Shown one piece after another: positions 1-6,861 of a stretch of 13,592 nt of DNA (its first letter is position 1; each line of letters starts with the position of its first letter). The notes below the pieces were generated by a model. It was not told where the DNA came from and made no database searches. It saw only the letters and a program-made list of their open reading frames with translations. The DNA comes from Treponema sp. (GTDB taxonomy: Bacteria; Spirochaetota; Spirochaetia; Treponematales; Treponemataceae). Location: NCBI GenBank assembly GCA_031290005.1, contig JAITOJ010000056.1, positions 1-13,592 of the forward strand, read 5' to 3'. The translations under genes were made by a program, and so were the position numbers.

Positions 1-322
1 ACACCGCCCCCGGCCCGCCCAGAGAAATAGCGGTGGCCACACCGGCGATGTTGCCGGTTCCGATGGTAGCCGCCAGCGCCGTGGAAAGGGCCTGAAACTG
101 CGTAATGGCCTTTTTTTCCTTGGTCTTGGTTACCGACGGCTTCTTGAAAATAGCCAGCCAGGTCTTGTCGTTGACCTCATTGGAATGAGTGATCTGGAAG
201 AACCTCGTCCGCAAGGTCATATAAATACCTGTGCAGATGATGAGCGCCAGCATCGGCGGCCCCCAGACCCAGCCATTAATGGCTCCATTGATGTTCGTCA
301 CCGTAACGATGAACGATTCCAT
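1..322 (-). CDS. Sodium:alanine/glycine symporter (AGCS family), N-terminal 107 residues
   Basis: The frame is read from an ATG at 322 leftwards and runs off the window edge, so only the first 107 residues are present. AGCS proteins are inner-membrane Na+- (or H+-) coupled carriers for alanine or glycine. Visible are an N-terminal hydrophobic segment at about residues 16-35, a basic linker containing FKKPSVTKTKEKKAITQFQA (about 59-78), and the family hallmark around residues 81-106, with GTGNIAGVATAI followed by GGPGA. The start is supported by a GAGGAGG ribosome site at 329-335, 6 nt before the ATG. A different-frame ATG sits 4 nt closer to the Shine-Dalgarno but gives no family match. The gene is transcribed divergently from the sugar ABC operon and has a good promoter at 354-383. 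Family assignment is secure; alanine versus glycine specificity cannot be told from this fragment. Confidence 0.92.
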   Translation of the reverse strand, partial: MESFIVTVTNINGAINGWVWGPPMLALIICTGIYMTLRTRFFQITHSNEVNDKTWLAIFKKPSVTKTKEKKAITQFQALSTALAATIGTGNIAGVATAISLGGPGAV

Positions 323-545
323 ACATTACCTCCTCAAATGGAATTTTGCGTAGAGTATACCCGAATACCCGGCTGTTTGTCAGCCCTTTTGAGCTGATTT
401 TTGGAAAAAACTGCATTATTTTCACACTTTTGAACACTATACCTTCCGCGTTCCGCAAGACTTCCGGGCATATTGATTTTTCACATAAAACAAGTTGAAT
501 TATCACGGTATTTTCCGGCGGGGGTTTCTGGTAGGATACAAGCCT
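323..545. other. Divergent intergenic region, symporter / sugar ABC operon
   Basis: This is 223 bp between divergent genes. It carries the minus-strand promoter and ribosome site of the symporter. For the plus-strand ABC operon no convincing -35/-10 pair was found; TTGATT at 473-478 lacks a good partner at proper spacing. The in-frame codons from a TTG at 495 to 545 are open but are judged to be untranslated leader. Confidence 0.5.
354..383 (-). promoter_or_regulatory. Sigma70-type promoter of the AGCS symporter gene
   Basis: On the minus strand a -35 box CTGACA (383-378) and a -10 box TATACT (359-354) are separated by 18 nt. The predicted start near 347 leaves a leader of about 25 nt containing the GAGGAGG ribosome site. 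A short inverted repeat, GGCTG/CAGCC at 371-385, covers the -35 box and could be an operator; this is inference. Confidence 0.55.
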
Positions 546-1481
546 ATGAAAAGCTCCGGCGGTTCTTCAAAAAAAGCGGCTTTTGGCAAGCGCCTCTTTG
601 ACCAGCGGTATCTGCTGCTGCTATCCCTGCCCTTTGTCATCTGGCTCATTATCTTCAAATATATTCCTCTGACCGGCTGGACAATGGCTTTTCAGGATTA
701 CAAGCCGCATCTGGGATTCTTTGCCCAGAAATGGGTGGGGTTCAAGCATTTTGCTGACCTGTTCAAGGCGCCCCTGTTTTATCAGGCTCTGCGAAATACC
801 CTGGGCATGAGTATCCTGGGGCTTGTTTTCGGATTTACCGCCTCCATTGCCTTTGCCATACTGCTGAACGAACTGCGCACCCTGCGCTTCAAGCGGTTCA
901 CCCAGACCGTGTCCTATCTGCCCCACTTTGTGTCCTGGGTCATTGTGGCAAACATCGTAACATCCCTCTTGTCCCCTTCCGGGTCCATCAATGAATTGCT
1001 GACGCGTTGGGGACTGGTCAGGCAGCCGGTGAACTTCATGACCAAGCCGGATTTATTCTGGTGGATTGTGGTATTCTCGGATATTTGGAAAGAAACAGGC
1101 TGGAACGCCATCATCTATCTGGCGGCCATGACCGGAATAGACCGGCAAATCTATGAAGCGGCGGAAATCGATGGGGCAAACCGGCTGCAAAAAATCTGTT
1201 ATGTCACCCTTCCGGGAATCCGCCCCACCATCATCATCCTGCTCATCATGAGTATCGGCAACATTATCAACACCGGATTTGAAAAACAATTCCTTTTGGG
1301 CAACACGGTGGTGGCCGCCAAAGCCCTGGTGCTTGACAAATATGCCCTGGACTTCGGCATCGGACTGTTCCGCTATTCCTTCGGAACCGCCATCGGTATC
1401 TTCAAATCCGTGGTGAGTATCATCCTGCTCTTTTGTGCCAACTCCCTTGCCCAAAAAGCGGGGGAAGACAAACTGATTTAA
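546..1481 (+). CDS. Carbohydrate ABC transporter permease, LplB type (CUT1)
   Basis: Inner-membrane permease of a CUT1 sugar importer; it forms the channel together with the next gene product. The 311-residue length fits the LplB family. The first transmembrane stretch, LLLLSLPFVIWLIIFKYIPL, is followed by the family-typical GWTMAFQDYKP and a WVGF..F segment. The permease EAA loop, which contacts the ATPase, starts at about residue 204 with EAAEIDGA and ends at TLPGI. ATG 546 is chosen over the upstream in-frame TTG at 495 because TAGGA at 532-536 lies 9 nt before it and family members begin close to this point. It is followed after 9 nt by the second permease and then the binding protein, forming one operon. 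Substrate is unknown; LplB/YtcP relatives are usually linked to oligosaccharides. Confidence 0.9.
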   Translation: MKSSGGSSKKAAFGKRLFDQRYLLLLSLPFVIWLIIFKYIPLTGWTMAFQDYKPHLGFFAQKWVGFKHFADLFKAPLFYQALRNTLGMSILGLVFGFTASIAFAILLNELRTLRFKRFTQTVSYLPHFVSWVIVANIVTSLLSPSGSINELLTRWGLVRQPVNFMTKPDLFWWIVVFSDIWKETGWNAIIYLAAMTGIDRQIYEAAEIDGANRLQKICYVTLPGIRPTIIILLIMSIGNIINTGFEKQFLLGNTVVAAKALVLDKYALDFGIGLFRYSFGTAIGIFKSVVSIILLFCANSLAQKAGEDKLI

Positions 1482-1490
1482 GGGGAATCT

Positions 1491-2378
1491 ATGACCAGGC
1501 TGCGCAAAGTACACATCGCCGACATCCTCATTCTGTTTTATATGCTCTTTGTGGTTGTCATCACCCTCTACCCCTTCCTTAACGTGGCGGCCAAGTCCTT
1601 TAACGACCCGACGGACACGGTGAAGGGAGGAATCCATATCCTGCCCCGGGTGTTCACCACCGCAAACTACACCGACCTGTTTTCAGCGGGAAGCAGCCTG
1701 CCCGCCGCGTTCCGCATGTCCGTGCTGCGTACCCTGGTGGGAACTCTGACCGGGGTGTTCTGCTGCGCCATGTTTGCCTTTGCTTTGAGCCGGAAGGACT
1801 TTATGTTCCGCACGGCCTTCACCACGCTGCTGGTGGTGACCATGTATGTGGGCGGAGGCATGATTCCCGAATACCTCCTTATCCGCAACCTGGGACTTAT
1901 CAACAGCTTCTGGGTCTATATCATTCCCGGCCTGGTCAGCGCTTTTAACGTGATTGTTATCCGGGCATTCATCGGCAACATACCCCTGTCCCTGCAAGAA
2001 TCCGCAAAAATCGACGGGGCCAATGACCTGGTTATCTTTTTCAGGATTATCTTCCCCCTGTGTATGCCTGTGCTTGCCACGGTGGCTCTGTTTATCGCTG
2101 TGGGCCAGTGGAATAGCTGGTTTGACACCTACCTGTATGCCCGAGGCAACCGGGGGCTTTCCACCTTGCAATTTGAACTCATGAAAGTGCTCGACAGCGC
2201 CCAGAGTATCAGTTCCAGCCAGGACGTCTACTCCGAGGGCCTCAGGAGCGCCAAACGGAATCCCGAGGCCGTCAAAATGGCGATTACGGTTATTGCTACG
2301 GTTCCCATTTTGGCGGTATACCCATTTCTGCAAAAATACTTTGTCTCCGGCATGACCCTGGGGGCTGTAAAAGAATAG
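1491..2378 (+). CDS. Carbohydrate ABC transporter permease, YtcP type (CUT1)
   Basis: Second inner-membrane permease of the same importer, 295 residues. It opens with a basic N-terminus, then a hydrophobic helix and the YPFLNVAAKSFND stretch typical of YtcP-like permeases. The EAA loop begins near residue 170 with ESAKIDGAND and ends at IFPLCMP. A GGGGA ribosome site (1482-1486) lies directly after the stop of the first permease and 4 nt before the ATG. Its own stop codon TAG (2376-2378) overlaps the AGGAGG ribosome site (2377-2382) of the binding-protein gene, so the three genes are very probably cotranscribed and translationally linked. Confidence 0.9.
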   Translation: MTRLRKVHIADILILFYMLFVVVITLYPFLNVAAKSFNDPTDTVKGGIHILPRVFTTANYTDLFSAGSSLPAAFRMSVLRTLVGTLTGVFCCAMFAFALSRKDFMFRTAFTTLLVVTMYVGGGMIPEYLLIRNLGLINSFWVYIIPGLVSAFNVIVIRAFIGNIPLSLQESAKIDGANDLVIFFRIIFPLCMPVLATVALFIAVGQWNSWFDTYLYARGNRGLSTLQFELMKVLDSAQSISSSQDVYSEGLRSAKRNPEAVKMAITVIATVPILAVYPFLQKYFVSGMTLGAVKE

Positions 2379-2387
2379 GAGGATATG

Positions 2388-4046
2388 ATGAAAAAAAGAA
2401 GTGTGCTGTTCCTGTCCGCGGCGCTTATAAGCGCGCTGCTTGGTATGGGATGCGCTAAAAAGGCGGGCGGCGCGGGGAGTACCGCCGGGACAAAAGAGCC
2501 GGTGTCGTTCACGTTTTTTACGGTTGACGCGGCGGAAGATATGCTCTTTAACGACCCGGTGGCAAAGAAAATGACCGAAGCCACGGGAGTCACCCTGATT
2601 GTCGACCATCCCGTTGGGGGCGACCAGCAGGCGGTGCCCCTGATGATTGCCTCCGGGCAGTATCCTGACCTGATTTATGCCAAGGGCGACCTGACCATGC
2701 TGATTGAAGCCGGGGCGGTCATTCCCCTGGACGATTTAATCGCACAAAAAGGCACGCACATCAGGGAATTGTATGGCGACCAGTTGGTGCGGCTGAAAAA
2801 TTCCATTGAAGACCCGCATATCTATACGGTGGGAACCTACGGGGTAAAGACCGCGGTCTGGCAAACCGACGGAACCATGCAGGTGCAGCACGCGGTGCTG
2901 AAAGACCTGGGGTATCCCAGAATACAAACCCTGGCTGATTACGAAAACGCCATTAAGGCCTATAAGGCAAAATATCCCACTATCAACGGACAAAAAACCA
3001 TAGGTCTGTCCCTGCTCATCGACACCTGGCAGTGGTACATCGACCTGTCCAATCCCAGCGGGTTCCTCATCGGCTATCCTGACGACGGCCAGTGGATTGT
3101 CGACCAGAACACCCTGCAAGCCCAATACAAATTTCTGCATCCTGACGCAAAGCTCTTTTACCAATGGCTCAACCGGATGAACGCCGAGGGAATACTTGAC
3201 CCCGAGTCTTTTATTCAGAAAGAAGACATTTGGAAGGCGAAAATCGCTTCCGGCCGGGTGCTGGGACTTTGCTATCCCCTGTGGGGCTACAGCGATGTGC
3301 GCACGTCCCTCATTCGGGATGGCATGAGCGAGCGCACGTACGCCTATCTGCCGGTCACCGCGGACGGGCGGTTCAAGGCCCCCAGCCTGAAAGATTACGG
3401 CTTTGGCGGCGGCTGGGGTATTGCCATTTCCTCATCCTGCGAAGACCCGGAGCGGGCCTTTGAATTCCTGGACTGGATGTGCGGCGAGGAAGCCCAGATA
3501 CTCGCCAATTGGGGTATTGAAGGGGTGAACTACGAGGTTATCGACGGCACGCGGGTGGTTCCCGAAGACGAACAGCGCTGGTCTGACACTGACCCGGACT
3601 ACAGCAAAAAAACCGGGGTGGGCCGCTGGGTGTATCCCTTTCCCCAGTTGGGACAGGGCCATATCGACTCCACGGGGAATTACATTTCCCGTGACAGCCC
3701 GGAAACCATCAGGCAAAAGTATCTGCCTGTGGAAAAAGAAACCCTGGCGGCCTACGGCGCGGAAATGTGGACAGACCTTTTCCCGTCTACCGAGTCCCTG
3801 GGTATTTCCAAACACGGTCAGGCATGGCAGTATTCTTTGCCTCCGGAGATTAACGCCAAGGTTACCGAAGCGGATGAATACATCAAGAACGCCTTGGCGA
3901 ACATTGTGCTGGGCAAGCCGGAAAACTTTGACGCCGCCTGGAACAAGATAGCGCAGGACCTCAGAAAGCTGGGAATAGAGGAAGCCAACAGCGCCCTGAC
4001 CCAAATGATTCAGGACAAAATCAGCATGTGGAATCAGGGGCTCTGA
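2388..4046 (+). CDS. Extracellular solute-binding lipoprotein of the sugar ABC importer (LplA-like, family 1)
   Basis: Ligand-capturing lipoprotein that delivers substrate to the two upstream permeases. From the ATG at 2388 it has 552 residues, the usual length for LplA-like proteins. The signal peptide has KKR, then a hydrophobic core and the cleavage/lipidation site LLGMGC with Cys22. The -3 position is Gly rather than Leu, a relaxed lipobox of the kind accepted in spirochaetes. The start is chosen at 2388 rather than the adjacent ATG at 2385 because AGGAGG (2377-2382) then has a 5-nt spacing instead of 2. The mature part contains SBP-like segments such as ASGQYPDLIYAKGD near the N-terminus and W/Y-rich ligand-site stretches. 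Sugar specificity cannot be inferred; no glycoside hydrolase is adjacent. Confidence 0.9.
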   Translation: MKKRSVLFLSAALISALLGMGCAKKAGGAGSTAGTKEPVSFTFFTVDAAEDMLFNDPVAKKMTEATGVTLIVDHPVGGDQQAVPLMIASGQYPDLIYAKGDLTMLIEAGAVIPLDDLIAQKGTHIRELYGDQLVRLKNSIEDPHIYTVGTYGVKTAVWQTDGTMQVQHAVLKDLGYPRIQTLADYENAIKAYKAKYPTINGQKTIGLSLLIDTWQWYIDLSNPSGFLIGYPDDGQWIVDQNTLQAQYKFLHPDAKLFYQWLNRMNAEGILDPESFIQKEDIWKAKIASGRVLGLCYPLWGYSDVRTSLIRDGMSERTYAYLPVTADGRFKAPSLKDYGFGGGWGIAISSSCEDPERAFEFLDWMCGEEAQILANWGIEGVNYEVIDGTRVVPEDEQRWSDTDPDYSKKTGVGRWVYPFPQLGQGHIDSTGNYISRDSPETIRQKYLPVEKETLAAYGAEMWTDLFPSTESLGISKHGQAWQYSLPPEINAKVTEADEYIKNALANIVLGKPENFDAAWNKIAQDLRKLGIEEANSALTQMIQDKISMWNQGL

Positions 4047-4130
4047 CGCAGGAAACCGCCCCCCAATACCCCCAAAAAATGACTGCTGCTACCCAAGGCA
4101 CCCGCGGCGCGTGTTTCCGCGGTATTGCCT

Positions 4131-4199
4131 ACTAGTATCAGCTTGATACTAGTACTAGTATCAGCCTGATACTAGAAGTAGTATCAGCCTGATACTAGT
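4131..4199. repeat. Three abutting 23-bp palindromes
   Basis: Units lie at 4131-4153, 4154-4176 and 4177-4199 with no spacer. Each has arms ACTAGTATCA and TGATACTAGT around a 3-nt centre, GCT in the first unit and GCC in the others. Unit 1 is perfect; unit 2 differs at its last base (A for T) and unit 3 at its second base (G for C). The array lies 85 nt past the ABC operon stop and 155 nt before the reductase start. As DNA it could be a triple dimer-protein operator on two-turn spacing; as RNA, three 10-bp hairpins. Confidence 0.9.
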
Positions 4200-4320
4200 A
4201 TTACTATTGCAAGGGAAGCGCGCGCCGGTTCCGGGCGGATTGAGTACACAGAATCGGACGGGCGGAACCCCCAAAACTCCCCGAAAGCCCCCCTTGCTTC
4301 CGCCGGCGCGCCGCAAAGGC

Positions 4321-4349
4321 TTGTCCTTTGAAAAAAAAGAAGGTATAGT
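4321..4349 (+). promoter_or_regulatory. Possible promoter of the reductase-argA operon
   Basis: TTGTCC (4321-4326) and TATAGT (4344-4349) are separated by 17 nt, and the -10 box ends only 5 nt before the ATG at 4355. If used, transcription would start at or just inside the start codon, giving a leaderless mRNA. A GAAGG at 4339-4343 could instead be a weak ribosome site, spaced 11 nt, for a longer transcript. The two readings exclude each other. Confidence 0.35.
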
Positions 4350-4354
4350 GAGCC

Positions 4355-5551
4355 ATGCAATTTAGAACTGATAAAAAATCGGGCGGCAAGCTGTCCATTC
4401 TGGGCATGGGGTGTATGCGGTTTCCCCGGAACCTCGGCGTCACGGACACGAAAGAAGCGGAACGCCTCATTTTGGGGGCAATCGAGCGGGGAGTCAACTA
4501 TTTTGACACCGCCTATATCTATCCGGGGAGCGAGGAAGTCCTGGGCGCGGTACTGGCAAAGGCCGGGGCGCGGGGCAAGGTCTCTATCGCCACCAAACTG
4601 CCCCTGGTGCTTTGCCGGAGCGGGGCGGACTTTGACAAGTTTTTTGACAAAGAACTGGAACGCCTGCAAACGGACTACGTGGACTACTACCTGATGCACA
4701 TGCTCACGGACATGGCCCTGTGGGACAAATTCCGCTCCTGGGGCATTGAGGACTGGCTGGCGGAAAAGAAGCGGCGCGGCCAAATCCGGCAGGCGGGTTT
4801 TTCCTTCCACGGCCAGCGGGACGAGTTTTTGCGCCTCCTGGACGCCTATCCCTGGGAACTCTGCCAGATTCAGTACAACTATTCCGATGAAAACTATCAG
4901 GCGGGGGTGACGGGGCTCAAAAAGGCCGCCCAAATGGGCCTGCCTGTGGTGGTGATGGAGCCGCTCCTGGGAGGCAAGCTCGCCGGAGGGCTGCCCCCGG
5001 ACGCGGCCGCGCTGTTCAAACAGGCGAATCAAGCTCTGTCCCCCGCGGGGTGGGCGCTCCGGTGGCTCTGGAACCAGAGCGAAGTGACGGTGGTGCTTTC
5101 GGGCATGAACGCCCTGGGGCAGCTTGAGGAAAACGCCGCTCTGGCGGAAAGCTCTGTCCCCGGGATGCTCACGGACGCGGAACACGCCGTATACCGGGAG
5201 GTGCTGGAAGTGTTCAACAAGTCCTACAAAATCCACTGTACGGGGTGCAATTACTGTATGCCCTGCCCCAAAAACGTGAATATCCCCGGCTGTTTTGCCG
5301 CCTACAATACGTCCTATTCCATCGGCTTTGTGGCGGGAATGCAGCAGTATATGACCAGCTCTGTCCCCACGTCGGACAATACAGGCCGGGCGGTGCAGTG
5401 CGTGGAGTGCGGAAAATGCGAAAAGCACTGTCCCCAGCACATTGCCATCCGCAGGGAACTCAAAGCCGTGCGAAGACGGCTGGAACCCTGGTGGCTTCGC
5501 TTGGGCATTGGAGCTGCCCGGGCGTTTCTGGGCCGGAAGATGCTGCCATGA
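4355..5551 (+). CDS. Aldo/keto reductase with C-terminal iron-sulfur cysteine clusters
   Basis: Predicted NAD(P)H-dependent oxidoreductase of the iron-sulfur aldo/keto reductase group (COG1453-like), 398 residues, cytoplasmic. The N-terminal TIM barrel has the catalytic tetrad in place: Asp51 and Tyr56 in DTAYIYPGSEE, Lys81 in ATKLP, His115 in YYLMHML. Past residue 290 there are two cysteine clusters: C295-x2-C298-x2-C301-x2-C304-P, then a classic ferredoxin-type C349-x2-C352-x2-C355-x3-C359-P, implying one or two [4Fe-4S] centres. Natural substrates of this group are mostly unknown. Its TGA overlaps the ATG of argA (ATGA at 5548-5551), so the two are translationally coupled. The ribosome site is weak, see the promoter entry. 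Confidence 0.92.
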   Translation: MQFRTDKKSGGKLSILGMGCMRFPRNLGVTDTKEAERLILGAIERGVNYFDTAYIYPGSEEVLGAVLAKAGARGKVSIATKLPLVLCRSGADFDKFFDKELERLQTDYVDYYLMHMLTDMALWDKFRSWGIEDWLAEKKRRGQIRQAGFSFHGQRDEFLRLLDAYPWELCQIQYNYSDENYQAGVTGLKKAAQMGLPVVVMEPLLGGKLAGGLPPDAAALFKQANQALSPAGWALRWLWNQSEVTVVLSGMNALGQLEENAALAESSVPGMLTDAEHAVYREVLEVFNKSYKIHCTGCNYCMPCPKNVNIPGCFAAYNTSYSIGFVAGMQQYMTSSVPTSDNTGRAVQCVECGKCEKHCPQHIAIRRELKAVRRRLEPWWLRLGIGAARAFLGRKMLP

Positions 5552-6861
5552 AAGCCGAACAAATTCGCAGCGTGCTCCGGTATATCGACCGGTTCAAGAA
5601 CGCGGTGGCGGTTATCCATCTGGACGACCGGATTATCGACGCGCCGCTGTATACCAGCTTTATTCGGGATATACGCCTGATTCACCAGGCAGGTATGCGG
5701 GTTATCATCGTACCTGGGGCGCGGAAACGGATTGACGAAATACTGGCGGCTTCCCATATTTCCTGGGAAATGCGCCAGGGCTGCCGGGTCACCGGCGAAG
5801 AGGCGATTCCTCTGATTAAAATGGCTGCCTTTGATGTGTCCAACCGGGTAATGACCGCTCTGGCCGGGGAAAAACGCACCGCTGTTATTGGGAATTGGGT
5901 GCGCGCCCGGCGGTACGGGGTGATTGAAGGGGTGGATTACGGGACAGCCGGAGATGTAGACAGAATTGACGCCGAAGCGGTGCGCCAGATTCTTGCCAGC
6001 GGCTTTATTCCGATTTTCCCCTGCATCGGCTGGAATGCCGCGGGCAAACCTTTTAATATTTCTTCCCTGCGCCTGGCAGCAGAGATTGCCGTGCAGTTCA
6101 AGGCGGACAAGCTCTTTTGCGTTGCCCCTCACGCGCACATCAGCTCAGATACCTTCACCATTCCCGAAGGCATTGGTCTTGCGGAGGACGGGCACATTCC
6201 GGCCCTCAATTTTGAGGAAGCCCAGACCCTTATCGCGCAAAATCAGGGAAACCGGAACGGGCCGGCCCAGGAAAGCCTCGCTTTGTTAGCCGCCGCTCTT
6301 GAAGCCTGTTCCCAGGGGGTTGTCCGGGCGCATATTCTGAATGGTGAAACGGACGGCGCGCTGCCCTGCGAAATCTTTTCCGACTTTGGCTCGGGCACCA
6401 TGATTTACAAAAACAACTACGGTGGTATTCGGAATATGACTCCCGATGATATACCTGCGGTGCTTAATTTGATGCGGCCCTTTGTTGAACAGGGCATCCT
6501 GCTGCCCCGCACCCAGGCAAAAATCGCCGCGGACTGTGCGGACTATATCGTGTTCGAACTGGACGGCGGCATCCGGGCCTGCGCCGCCCTCCACCAGTAC
6601 AACGACGGACAGGCCGAAATCGCCGCTCTTGCGGTAAACGAAGCGTTCGCACATATAGGGACAGGCCCCAAACTGCTGGATTTTCTTATCGACCGGGCGC
6701 GAAAGGCAAAGGCCACGTCGGTGTTCGCCCTAACCACCAAGACTGCCGACTGGTTCGAACAAAGCGGATTTCAGGAAGGGGCTATTGAAACGCTGCCAAC
6801 AAAACGCCGGGAAAAGCTGAATCCGGCCAGAGGTTCAAAGCTGTTCCGGCTTGTATTATAA
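5548..6861 (+). CDS. argA: N-acetylglutamate synthase (amino-acid N-acetyltransferase)
   Basis: First step of arginine biosynthesis: transfers acetyl from acetyl-CoA to glutamate. The 437 residues match the classical ArgA length (about 440) and two-domain plan. An amino-acid-kinase-like domain spans about 15-275, with VPGARKRIDEILAA, GCRVTGEEA, GVIEGVDY and FNISSLRLAAEIAVQFKADK, all closely paralleling the E. coli ArgA pattern. It is followed by AHILNGETDGALPCEIF and a GNAT acetyltransferase domain at about 294-437 with the ArgA-typical EQGIL, ACAALHQY, AALAV, ALTTKTADWFEQSGF and LPTKRR. The GNAT acetyl-CoA loop reads AHIGTGPKLL, a partly degenerate form. The start at 5548 is set by the ATGA overlap and GGAAG (5535-5539); the open frame upstream overlaps the reductase and is not used. 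Arginine feedback is usual for ArgA but not readable here. Confidence 0.93.
   Translation: MKAEQIRSVLRYIDRFKNAVAVIHLDDRIIDAPLYTSFIRDIRLIHQAGMRVIIVPGARKRIDEILAASHISWEMRQGCRVTGEEAIPLIKMAAFDVSNRVMTALAGEKRTAVIGNWVRARRYGVIEGVDYGTAGDVDRIDAEAVRQILASGFIPIFPCIGWNAAGKPFNISSLRLAAEIAVQFKADKLFCVAPHAHISSDTFTIPEGIGLAEDGHIPALNFEEAQTLIAQNQGNRNGPAQESLALLAAALEACSQGVVRAHILNGETDGALPCEIFSDFGSGTMIYKNNYGGIRNMTPDDIPAVLNLMRPFVEQGILLPRTQAKIAADCADYIVFELDGGIRACAALHQYNDGQAEIAALAVNEAFAHIGTGPKLLDFLIDRARKAKATSVFALTTKTADWFEQSGFQEGAIETLPTKRREKLNPARGSKLFRLVL

Larger units (their letters stand above)
4047..4354. other. Intergenic region with palindrome array, between ABC operon and reductase gene
   Basis: 308 bp without a credible gene. 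It holds a CCGCGG/CCGCGG hairpin at about 4104-4124 with no T-run, the three-unit palindrome array (4131-4199), and a GC-rich stretch whose ends GCGCGCCGG (4220-4228) and CCGGCGCGC (4303-4311) are inverted repeats about 75 nt apart. No standard rho-independent terminator for the ABC operon was recognised; the array may serve as a 3'-end structure. Confidence 0.6.

Noticed and set aside
1683..2609. 308-codon open frame on the minus strand over the second permease
   Set aside because: It spans a gene junction on the other strand and reads as a composition artefact.
4131..4199. CRISPR array
   Set aside because: The palindromic units abut with no spacers, so there is no repeat-spacer structure.
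4184..5440. 418-codon open frame on the minus strand antisense to the aldo/keto reductase
   Set aside because: The reductase frame has intact catalytic and cysteine motifs; the antisense product is His/Arg-rich and unlike any known protein.
5245..5547. In-frame 101-codon N-terminal extension of argA
   Set aside because: It overlaps the reductase C-terminus; ATGA coupling and the normal ArgA length fix the start at 5548.
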